DNA from: Palsa-459 sp035937595 | GTDB lineage: Bacteria > Actinomycetota > Acidimicrobiia > Acidimicrobiales > RAAP-2 | Assembly: GCA_035937595.1 (NCBI GenBank) | Contig: DASZHS010000003.1 | Span: 1 to 31,586 of the forward strand | Reading direction: 5' to 3' | Length of the DNA stretch: 31,586 nucleotides | Part shown: positions 25,101 through 31,179 of the stretch, one piece after another | Position numbering within the stretch: position 1 is the first letter of the stretch | Layout of the letters: every line of letters begins with the position of its first letter | Program-made: the position numbers and the translations under genes | Notes under the pieces: generated by a model | Told to the model about the DNA's origin: nothing | Databases searched by the model: none | What the model saw: only the letters and a program-made list of their open reading frames with translations

Positions 25101-25576
25101 CCGGGGACCCGGACCTCGCCCCGACGGTGCCGGCGCCGTTCGTGACCGAGTCGTGGTCGCCATCGTCCGCGTCGCTCTCCTACGCCCCGCCCGGCGGGGT
25201 GAGCGCCGGGCTCTGGAACGTGTTCCAGGCCGAGGTCGGCCCGTACCCGATCGGCGGGGAGCGCGCGGGCACCGAGACCATGGCGGCGTCCGCGACGACG
25301 CGGGCCTTCGACCCGGCCGTCACCTCGGACGTGCCCGACACCGTGAAGGGGATCGCGACGGGGAGCACCGTGCGCCCGGACTTCGTCCCCGCCGGCTCGA
25401 CGGCGTCGATGACGGTCACGATCACCCCGACCGCGTCGGTGGGCACGACCGTCTCGGGCACGCTGTTCATCGACGGCCTCACCCCCGGCTCGACGCTGGC
25501 CTCGACGATCGGGCTGACGTCGCTGTTCACGAGCGACCTCGCGGCGATCCCGTACGAGTACACGGTCTCGCCCTAA
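22178..25576 (+). CDS. Large secreted subtilase-like serine peptidase with sedolisin-like active-site residues
   Basis: The 1132-residue protein has a signal peptide (basic MPIQRSFR, hydrophobic 9-29, Ala-rich cleavage region). An inhibitor-I9-like propeptide (about 38-112, ending 'DPRVAQVLPD') follows, then a peptidase domain of about 165-505. The serine loop is 'SGGTSESSPLTAG' (S441). The usual subtilase 'HGTxV' histidine motif is absent. In its place is 'GGEAFLDAGSIAAQG' with E228 and D232 four residues apart, and the oxyanion position reads 'VSSGDAG' (D342) where subtilisin has Asn. E-xxx-D, S-G-D-x-G and G-T-S are hallmarks of sedolisins (S53). 'FLADGLQ' (D182) resembles the subtilase Asp motif. 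The rest is beta-rich, Fn3-like sequence with no membrane anchor. Four cysteines (144, 260, 420, 429) may pair. It is likely active outside the cell; the target is unknown. Confidence 0.85.
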   Translation: MPIQRSFRVGVASAAAGTALALAVPAAAVPAPAAAVRSTVVVLLRAPGAPQGMRSSRAIARADQASVAGVATRLGATVLARTTVPDALTLRLTSAQGAVLARDPRVAQVLPDTSIPGPPDPAVTLRHVTARSRSHRTTAPPGVCGTFRHPQLNPEALTAINGAPGATLGYTGKGVTVAFLADGLQISNGDFARNAAFASKGSPKGSRVIALYRDFSGDGTRARTPGGEAFLDAGSIAAQGNTTYDLSRYVSAAHPLPSGCDVRIVGSAPGATLDALKIFSSGNTTTSSGFIQAINYAVARGVSVINESFGSNAFPDTSADIVRAADEAAVAAGVTVVVSSGDAGISGTIGSPATDPAVLSVGASTTFRAYEQDAFGGINLPGERDRYVDGNISSLSSGGIAQNGRTVDLVAPGDLNWTLCSTSRAYSDCTGQALQLSGGTSESSPLTAGAAADVIEAYRASHHGTSPTPAVVMQILTSTATDLAAPATQQGAGLLNVGAAVRLALSMPGTTRTSSPGGVLTDTTQVNLVGDPSTPVSQTITLTNTTRHAVHVGASTRALVPVRTTGGAIVLNPGFNSRLPRFKVWSGAPEVYRTVRIAVPHGTGRLQLQAAYPDEGQSSLVHVALFSPAGALAGYSNPQGLGDYADVEVARPAPGAWTAAFFTLWDGFGGGQTGTSGRVPYTVTLSRFAPLGTVAPSSLTLAAGASQTVAFHDTLPAQPGDAGTSIVLREGGGAATTVTSIPATLRTLVAVGVGGAHFRGTLTGGNGRGGAPGQTSTYAFAVPTGKSDLDVGLSLAVNPGAAALPADQLIGMLVDPTGNVVAYDTNFTVAASGEVETRFLDLYVANPVPGPWALVVDWVQPGTGRRTAIPFVGSIEFNQVSVTSALPDSPSAHVPTVGASFTVMVHNTGVAPMIVSPDARLASTVTLPLNDIAGVAASQPLGGSSNMYYVPTETTSVTFVETATVPATFDASFAPGDPDLAPTVPAPFVTESWSPSSASLSYAPPGGVSAGLWNVFQAEVGPYPIGGERAGTETMAASATTRAFDPAVTSDVPDTVKGIATGSTVRPDFVPAGSTASMTVTITPTASVGTTVSGTLFIDGLTPGSTLASTIGLTSLFTSDLAAIPYEYTVSP

Positions 25577-25598
25577 GCGTCCACCCAGCCCGCGGCGC

Positions 25599-26363
25599 CT
25601 AGCCGGGAAGGCGGCGCCAGACCGCGGTGGGGAGCAGGCGGAGCACGAAGTAGACGTAGCGCAGCGCGGGCGGGCTCCACAGCACCGTCGCCGAGGAGGC
25701 GAGCCCCGCCACCGCGACGTCGGCCACCTGGTCGACGTCCGTCGTGAACGGCGGCGCGGCGCGGCCCTCGGTCATCTTCGAGCGCACGAACCCCGGGCGG
25801 AGCACCTGCAGGGTGATGCCCGTGCCGCGCAGCGACTCGGCCATCCCGAGGCAGGTCGCGTCGAGCCCGGCCTTCGCCCCGCCGTAGAGGTAGTTCGCGC
25901 GCCGCACGCGCACCCCGGCGACGGACGAGCAGACGAGGACGCGTCCGGTGCCCTGCGTCACGAGCCGCCCGCGCAGCGCGGCGAGCGCGGCGATCGGCCA
26001 GGCGTAGTTGGCCTGCGCGACCTCGAGGGCGCGCGCGGGGTCGTCCTCGTCGAGCCCCTGGTCGCCGAGCGCCCCGACGGCGACGATGACGAGGTCGACG
26101 GGGCCGCCGGCGGCCTCGAGGCACGAGGCGACGGTGTCCGCCGCGGTCTCGGGCGCCCGGGCGTCGAAGCGAACGGTCGCGACGTCGGTCGCGCCCGCCG
26201 CGGTGAGCTCGTCGGCGGCCTCGGCGAGCAGCGACGGGGACCGACCGGCGAGCACGACGGTGCGCACGCGCTCGCGGCACAGCCGCACCGCGATCGCCCG
26301 GGCGATGTCCGAGGACCCGCCGAGGACGACGAGTCGCTGCGGGTGTCCGAAGGCGTCCTGCAC
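25599..26363 (-). CDS. dprE2: Decaprenylphospho-beta-D-erythro-pentofuranosid-2-ulose 2-reductase (SDR family)
   Basis: DprE2 is the NADH-dependent reductase that completes 2'-epimerisation of polyprenyl-phosphoryl-ribose to arabinose. The 254-residue protein equals the M. tuberculosis DprE2 length and follows it closely: (M)QDAFGHPQRLVVLGGSSDIA at the start. It has the catalytic S-S in 'LVCSSVAGVRVRRANY' with Y160 and K164 in 'YGGAKAGLD', and 'VLRPGFVRSKM'. The C-terminus 'PPALRYVYFVLRLLP...RRLPG' also matches. GTG at 26363 has an upstream GGAG. Longer frames upstream run through dprE1 and are shadows. It is last in ubiA-dprE1-dprE2, 14 bases after dprE1, and converges with the peptidase gene (22-base gap). 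Confidence 0.92.
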   Translation of the reverse strand: MQDAFGHPQRLVVLGGSSDIARAIAVRLCRERVRTVVLAGRSPSLLAEAADELTAAGATDVATVRFDARAPETAADTVASCLEAAGGPVDLVIVAVGALGDQGLDEDDPARALEVAQANYAWPIAALAALRGRLVTQGTGRVLVCSSVAGVRVRRANYLYGGAKAGLDATCLGMAESLRGTGITLQVLRPGFVRSKMTEGRAAPPFTTDVDQVADVAVAGLASSATVLWSPPALRYVYFVLRLLPTAVWRRLPG

Positions 26364-26377
26364 TCCTGCTCCTCTGC

Positions 26378-27718
26378 TCAGTGGATCCCGAGCCGGCGCG
26401 CGAGGTCCGACCCGAGCACGCCGTCGGGGTCCAGCCGCGCGCGGACGGCCTCGAGCTCGCCCAGCCTCGGGTACATCACCGCGAGGAGCCGCGGGTCGAG
26501 CCGCGCGTCCTTGGCCAGGTAGACCCGGCCGCCCGCGCCGGCGACCAGCTCGTCGAGCTCGTCGAGGACGCGCGGGAGCTGGGGCGGCCCGACCGGCACG
26601 TCGAGCGCGAGCGTCCAGCCCGCGATGGGGAACGACAGGGGGCCGAGGTCCTTCGGGCCGAAGCGCTTGAGCACCCCGAGGAAGCTCGGCACGCCGCTTG
26701 CCGAGAGCCGCTCGATCGCCTGCCGCACGGTCTCGTGGGCCGCGTCGGGGACCGCGAGCTGGTACTGGACGACGCCACGCGGCCCGTAGAGCAGGTTCCA
26801 GTCCGTCACGAAGTCGAGCGGGTGGAAGAACGCGGCGATCGAGACGAGCTCGCCGCGGCGGTGCGCTGGGGCCCGGCGGAACCACGCCTCGTTGAACGCG
26901 CGGATGGAGAGCCGGTTGAGCAGCCCGCCCGGGGCGGGCACCGGGACGCGCAGCCTCGAGGGCGCCGGTGCGCGCAGCGGCTCGTCGCGAGCCCCCGGCG
27001 CCAGCTCGTCGCGGGTCGCGTGGTCACCCCTCGTGAGGACGGCCCGACCGAGGTGCGCCCCGGTCGCCATGCAGTCGACCCACGCGACCGAGTAGCGGTG
27101 GTCCTGGTCCCCGGTCGTCATCGCGGCCATGCACTCGTCGAGGTCCCTGCATCGGTCGGTGTCCACCGCGACGCGATCCGTCTCGATGCCGAGCAGCCGC
27201 ACGGTCGCGGCCGTCACGACGCCCGTGAGCCCCATGCCGCCCGCCGTCGCCCAGAAGACGTCGGGCTCGACGTCGGGGCCGACGGTCCTCGCCCCGGTCG
27301 GCGCGACGAGGCGCAGCGAGGACACGTGCTCGCAGAACGCGCCGTCTCGGTGGTGGTTCTTGCCGTGGACGTCCGCGGCGATGGCCCCGCCGATCGTCAC
27401 CTGCCGGGTGCCGGGGCTGACGGGGACGAACCAGCCCTGCGGGATGGCGGCGTCGAGGATCGCCTCGATCGAGGTGCCGGCGCCGACGGTGACGTCGCCC
27501 GTCGCGGGGTCGATCGCGCCGACCCCGCCGAGTCCGCGCCCGTCGATCACCGTCCCCCCGGCCGCCTGCGCGGCGTCGCCGTAGGAGCGGCCGAGGCCCC
27601 GCGCGATGACCGGACCGGTCGCCTCGGCGAGGAGCACCGCCACGTCGTCCTCATTTGCCGGCGTGACGACGCGCGAGACGACGGGCTGGGTGCGGCCCCA
27701 GCCACGGAGCGTCCTCAC
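26378..27718 (-). CDS. dprE1: Decaprenylphosphoryl-beta-D-ribose 2-oxidase (FAD)
   Basis: DprE1 oxidises polyprenyl-phosphoryl-ribose to the 2'-keto intermediate, which DprE2 then reduces. The 446-residue protein has the FAD-binding 'ARGLGRSYGDAA' and 'TIGGAIAADVHGKNHHRDGA' (H118 matches H132 of the tuberculosis enzyme). The C-terminus carries 'GRVYLAKDAR' (K403 matches catalytic K418) and ends 'GSDLARRLGIH'. At the position of Cys387, the residue covalently bound by benzothiazinones in M. tuberculosis, this protein has Ala371 ('GWTLALDVP' against 'GWNICVDFP'). GTG 27718 overlaps the ubiA stop as GTGA, so translation is coupled. Confidence 0.93.
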   Translation of the reverse strand: MRTLRGWGRTQPVVSRVVTPANEDDVAVLLAEATGPVIARGLGRSYGDAAQAAGGTVIDGRGLGGVGAIDPATGDVTVGAGTSIEAILDAAIPQGWFVPVSPGTRQVTIGGAIAADVHGKNHHRDGAFCEHVSSLRLVAPTGARTVGPDVEPDVFWATAGGMGLTGVVTAATVRLLGIETDRVAVDTDRCRDLDECMAAMTTGDQDHRYSVAWVDCMATGAHLGRAVLTRGDHATRDELAPGARDEPLRAPAPSRLRVPVPAPGGLLNRLSIRAFNEAWFRRAPAHRRGELVSIAAFFHPLDFVTDWNLLYGPRGVVQYQLAVPDAAHETVRQAIERLSASGVPSFLGVLKRFGPKDLGPLSFPIAGWTLALDVPVGPPQLPRVLDELDELVAGAGGRVYLAKDARLDPRLLAVMYPRLGELEAVRARLDPDGVLGSDLARRLGIH

Positions 27719-28650
27719 GCGTAGATCCCGAGCGCGACGAGCACGGCCCAGCACACCCCCAGCACCTGCACGACGCGATCCTTCAGCACGAGGTCCTCGG
27801 GCGCGCCGCCGCGGCCGGCGTCGAGCTGCAGGAGCACGTAGAGGATGGCGAGCACGACGGGGACCACGGACAGCTGGATCCAGATCTGGTCGTGGTGCAC
27901 GCTGAGGCCGGACCGGTCGGCCACGAACGCCCACAGGCAGTACCCCGTCACCGTGACGCCGGCGCACATCGTGAGCGCCGCGTGGAGGAAGCCGGGCGTG
28001 TAGGTGTCGAGCACGGCGCGGTGGTCGCCGCGGTCCTCGCCGAGCGCGTGGGACTCCGCGACGCGCTTGCCGACCACGACGAACAGCGCCCCGAAGGAGA
28101 TCACGACGAGGAACCAGGGCGAGAGCGGCAGTGTGCAGGCCACGCCGCCCGCGATCGCCCGCAGCACGAACCCCGAGGTCACGAACCCGAGCTCGATCAC
28201 CGAGAGGCGCTTGCCGCCCATCGAGTAGCCCACGGACTCGGCGACGTAGAGGGCGACGACCACGCCGAGCTGCCAGCGCAGCGCGAAGCCGACCCCGAGC
28301 CCGAGCACGAGGAGGACGACCGAGGCCGTCGTCGCCGTGCGCACGCTGAGGAAGCCCTGGGCGATCGGGCGCGTGCGCTTGCCGGGGTGGCGCCGGTCCG
28401 CCTCCCGGTCCCGGACGTCGTTCAGGAGGTACGTGCCCGAGGAGGCGAGGCAGAAGGCGACGAAGGCGACGGCGGTCTTCCCCGCGATGCCCGGGTGGAA
28501 GAACTTGCCGGCGGCCACCGGGGCGACGACCACGAGGAGGCTCTTCACCCACTGGCGCGGTCGCATCGCGACGAGGAGCGCCGTCGCCGGGGACATCGGC
28601 GGGGCCGCGGGGACGGCAGGATCACGGGGGTCTGCGGCGCGATCCTCCAC
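27715..28650 (-). CDS. ubiA: Decaprenyl-phosphate phosphoribosyltransferase (UbiA superfamily)
   Basis: The membrane enzyme joins PRPP to polyprenyl phosphate to start polyprenyl-phosphoryl-arabinose synthesis. From GTG 28650 it has 311 residues (the M. tuberculosis homologue Rv3806c has about 300). The sequence 'MRPRQWVKSLLVVVAP' is followed by the UbiA aspartate motif 'LLNDVRDREADRRHPGKRTR' (N77, D78, D81, D85). Then come 'VLRAIAGGVACTLPLSPWF', 'VVGKRVAESHALGEDRG' and about eight to nine hydrophobic segments. An ATG at 28596 is the alternative start, giving 293 residues. The long open frame beyond 28650 is antisense to sucC and is rejected. Clustering with dprE1 and dprE2 supports this specific UbiA subgroup over quinone or haem prenyltransferases. 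Confidence 0.9.
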   Translation of the reverse strand: MEDRAADPRDPAVPAAPPMSPATALLVAMRPRQWVKSLLVVVAPVAAGKFFHPGIAGKTAVAFVAFCLASSGTYLLNDVRDREADRRHPGKRTRPIAQGFLSVRTATTASVVLLVLGLGVGFALRWQLGVVVALYVAESVGYSMGGKRLSVIELGFVTSGFVLRAIAGGVACTLPLSPWFLVVISFGALFVVVGKRVAESHALGEDRGDHRAVLDTYTPGFLHAALTMCAGVTVTGYCLWAFVADRSGLSVHHDQIWIQLSVVPVVLAILYVLLQLDAGRGGAPEDLVLKDRVVQVLGVCWAVLVALGIYA

Positions 28651-28660
28651 GATGTCGACG

Positions 28661-28666
28661 ACGCTA
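28661..28666 (-). promoter_or_regulatory. Candidate -10 element for ubiA-dprE1-dprE2
   Basis: On the minus strand TAGCGT ends 10 bases before the GTG at 28650. No Shine-Dalgarno sequence precedes that GTG, so a very short or absent leader is possible. It lies back to back with the promoter of the cobalamin-binding gene, within about 45 bases. Confidence 0.4.
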
Positions 28667-28707
28667 CCTGCACCGTCCGTCCACGAAGGGCCCTCGCAGG
28701 GTGGGCC

Positions 28708-28713
28708 TATGCT
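28708..28713 (+). promoter_or_regulatory. Candidate leaderless -10 element for the cobalamin-binding gene and sucCD
   Basis: TATGCT ends 8 bases before the GTG at 28722 and no ribosome-binding site lies between them. The GTG at 28701, upstream of the hexamer, would then not be in the transcript. No -35 was recognised. Confidence 0.5.
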
Positions 28714-28721
28714 CTGGCGCC

Positions 28722-29135
28722 GTGCACCGCCCGTACCGCGTCGTCGTCGCCAAACCGGGGCTCGACGGCCACGATCGCGGGGCCAAGGTGATCGCGCGCG
28801 CACTGCGCGACGCGGGGTTCGAGGTCGTCTACACGGGACTCCACCAGACACCCGAGCAGGTCGTCGCCGCCGTCGTCCAAGAGGACGCCGACGCGCTCGG
28901 GCTCTCGATGCTGTCGGGCGCGCACCTGACCCTCGTGCCTCGGGTGCTGGAGCAGCTCGCCGCGGCCGGCCGCGACGACGTCGTCGTGGTCGTCGGCGGC
29001 ATCGTCCCCGACGCGGACGTCCCCGTCCTCGAGGCCGCCGGGGTCGCCCGGGTCTTCGGGCCCGGCTCGCCGCTGCACGAGATCGGCGCGTGGCTGGAGG
29101 CGCGCCTCGACGCGCTGCACCCGGCGAGCGCCTAG
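28722..29135 (+). CDS. Cobalamin-binding methylmalonyl-CoA mutase C-terminal-domain protein (stand-alone)
   Basis: The 137-residue protein is a single B12-binding Rossmann-like domain. It begins (M)HRPYRVVVAKPGLDGHDRGA, with the base-off cobalamin motif D15-x-H17-x-x-G20, in which the histidine is the lower cobalt ligand. 'LGLSMLSGAH' and 'VVVVGGIVPDAD' complete the usual D-x-H-x-x-G / S-x-L / G-G set. It resembles the small subunit of split methylmalonyl-CoA or related acyl-CoA mutases. No catalytic large subunit is in the window. It precedes sucC by 7 bases, so it is co-transcribed with succinyl-CoA synthetase, which acts on the mutase product. The GTG at 28722 is preferred over the one at 28701 on family alignment. 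Confidence 0.88.
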   Translation: MHRPYRVVVAKPGLDGHDRGAKVIARALRDAGFEVVYTGLHQTPEQVVAAVVQEDADALGLSMLSGAHLTLVPRVLEQLAAAGRDDVVVVVGGIVPDADVPVLEAAGVARVFGPGSPLHEIGAWLEARLDALHPASA

Positions 29136-29142
29136 GAGCGAC

Positions 29143-30285
29143 GTGGACCTGTTCGAGTACCAGGGCAAGCAGTACTTCGCGAGGTTCGGGATCCCGACGT
29201 CGCCGGGCGGCGTCGCCGAGACGGTCGACGAGGCGGTCGCCGCGGCCGAGGCGGCCGGGTACCCCTGCGTCATCAAGGCCCAGGTGAAGGTGGGCGGCCG
29301 CGGGAAGGCCGGCGGGATCAAGCTGGCGGCGAGTCCGGCGGAGGCGCGCGCCCACGCGGCCGCGATCCTCGGCATGGACATCAAGGGCCACGTGGTGCGG
29401 CGCGTCTGGGTCGAGCGCGCGAGCGACATCGCGGCCGAGTACTACGCGAGCTTCACGCTCGACCGCCCCAACAAGGTCCACCTCGGGATGCTGTCGGCGG
29501 AGGGCGGGGTCGAGATCGAAGAGGTCGCGGCGACCAACCCCGACGCGATCGCGCGGCTCGCGATCGACCCGGTCCGGGGCCTCGACCTCGAGACTGCGCG
29601 GCGATGGGTCGCCGAGGCCGAGCTCGACCACGCGGTCCGCGAGCCCGCCGCGGCCCTCCTCTGCGAGCTGTACCGCTGCTACGTCGAGGGCGACTGCGAC
29701 CTCGCGGAGATCAACCCGCTCGTCGTCACGACCGACGGACGGGTCCACGCCCTCGACGCCAAGGTGACGCTGGACGACAACGCGGCGTTCCGGCACCCCG
29801 AGTGGGCGGCGTTCGCCGCGACCGAGACCGAGGACCCCCGCGAGCAGCTCGCCAAGGAGAAGGGCCTCACCTACATCGGGCTGGACGGCACCGTCGGGAT
29901 CATCGCCAACGGCGCGGGGCTGGCCATGAGCACCCTCGACGTCGTGAGCCAGGCGGGTGGCACGGCCGCGAACTTCCTCGACATCGGCGGGGGTGCCAAC
30001 GCCGACGTCATGGCGGCCGCCCTCGAGGTCATCAACACGGACGCCAAGGTCCGGTCGATCTTCGTCAACATCTTCGGCGGCATCACGAGGGTCGACGAGG
30101 TGGCCAAGGGCGTGCTCGCCGCGGTCGAGCGCGTCGCCATCGCGGCGCCCATCGTGCTCCGCCTCGACGGGACGAACGCAGAGGCCGGACGCGAGCTGCT
30201 CGCGCCGCACCTCTCGGACCGGCTGATCGCCGCCCCGACGATGCTCGAGGCGGCCGAGCGCGCCGTCGCGCTGGCGGCGGGCTGA
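29143..30285 (+). CDS. sucC: Succinate-CoA ligase, beta subunit
   Basis: SucC with SucD interconverts succinyl-CoA and succinate with ATP or GTP formation in the citric acid cycle. The 380-residue protein begins (M)DLFEYQGKQYFARFGIP and has an ATP-grasp domain with 'VIKAQVKVGGRGKAGG' (K45, GGRGK 51-55). The metal-binding 'EINPLVV' lies at 189-195. The C-terminal CoA-ligase domain has 'NGAGLAMSTLDVVSQAGG' and 'FLDIGGGA'. GTG 29143 follows GGAG overlapping the previous stop region. sucD begins one base after the stop. Confidence 0.97.
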   Translation: MDLFEYQGKQYFARFGIPTSPGGVAETVDEAVAAAEAAGYPCVIKAQVKVGGRGKAGGIKLAASPAEARAHAAAILGMDIKGHVVRRVWVERASDIAAEYYASFTLDRPNKVHLGMLSAEGGVEIEEVAATNPDAIARLAIDPVRGLDLETARRWVAEAELDHAVREPAAALLCELYRCYVEGDCDLAEINPLVVTTDGRVHALDAKVTLDDNAAFRHPEWAAFAATETEDPREQLAKEKGLTYIGLDGTVGIIANGAGLAMSTLDVVSQAGGTAANFLDIGGGANADVMAAALEVINTDAKVRSIFVNIFGGITRVDEVAKGVLAAVERVAIAAPIVLRLDGTNAEAGRELLAPHLSDRLIAAPTMLEAAERAVALAAG

Positions 30286-30286
30286 C

Positions 30287-31171
30287 GTGGCGATCTTCGT
30301 CGACGCGTCGACCCGGGTCATCGTCCAGGGCCTGACGGGCGCCCAGGGCCGGTTCCACGGGGTGCGCAACCGCGACTACGGCACCTTGGTGGTGGGCGGC
30401 GTCACACCCGGCAAGGGCGGCGAGGACGTGGAGGGGATCCCCGTCTTCGACAGCGTGAAGGACGCCGTCGCCGTGACGGGCGCGACCGCGTCGTTCGTGT
30501 GCGTGCCCCCGAAGGCCGCCCCCGCGGCGATCCTCGAGGCGGCCGCCGCCGGGATCACGTTCGTGGTGTGCATCACCGAGGGCATCCCGGCCCACGACGA
30601 GGCGCACTGCTACAACCAGCTCGTCGAGGACTATCCGGCGACGCGTCTGCTGGGGCCGAACTGCCCCGGCGTGATCAGCCCGGGACGCTGCAACATCGGG
30701 ATCACCTCGGGCGACATCGCGCTCCCGGGGGGACCGGTCGGGATCGTCTCGCGCTCGGGCACCCTCACCTACCAGGCGCTCCACGAGCTCTCCCAGAAGG
30801 GCGTCGGCCAGACGACGTGCGTGGGCATCGGTGGCGACCCCGTCCCCGGGACGAACTTCATCGACTGCCTCGCGGCCTTCGAGGCCGACGACGAGACGCG
30901 CGCGGTCATGCTGATCGGCGAGATCGGCGGCTCCGAGGAGGAGCGGGCGGCGCACTGGATCCGCGAGCACATGACCAAGCCCGTGGTCGCCTACGTCGCC
31001 GGCGTGACCGCGCCCCCCGGGCGCAAGATGGGGCACGCCGGCGCGATCATCTCGGGGTCGCAGGGCACCGCGCAGGCGAAGATGGAGGCGCTGGCCGCGG
31101 CCGGGGTCACCGTCACCCGCAACCCCACCGAGGCGGGCGAGCGCATGGTCGACGTCGTCCGCAGCCTCTAG
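30287..31171 (+). CDS. sucD: Succinate-CoA ligase, alpha subunit
   Basis: The 294-residue protein has the CoA-binding Rossmann part ('VQGLTGAQGRFH', 'FVCVPPKAAPAAILEA'). 'LLGPNCPGVISPG' and the active-site phosphohistidine loop 'KMGHAGAIISGSQGTAQ' (H250) follow. The length is normal for the family. It starts with GTG one base after sucC and must be translated from the same message. purN starts 8 bases after its stop. Confidence 0.97.
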   Translation: MAIFVDASTRVIVQGLTGAQGRFHGVRNRDYGTLVVGGVTPGKGGEDVEGIPVFDSVKDAVAVTGATASFVCVPPKAAPAAILEAAAAGITFVVCITEGIPAHDEAHCYNQLVEDYPATRLLGPNCPGVISPGRCNIGITSGDIALPGGPVGIVSRSGTLTYQALHELSQKGVGQTTCVGIGGDPVPGTNFIDCLAAFEADDETRAVMLIGEIGGSEEERAAHWIREHMTKPVVAYVAGVTAPPGRKMGHAGAIISGSQGTAQAKMEALAAAGVTVTRNPTEAGERMVDVVRSL

Positions 31172-31179
31172 GCCACCTC

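Noticed and set aside
25577..25598. Bidirectional terminator between the peptidase gene and dprE2
   Set aside because: The gap is 22 bases and I see no stable inverted repeat in it.
28651..30369. Upstream extension of ubiA to an 884-codon minus-strand frame
   Set aside because: The extension is antisense to sucC and the cobalamin-binding gene. The homologous part begins at about 28650-28596 and fits the length of known UbiA phosphoribosyltransferases.
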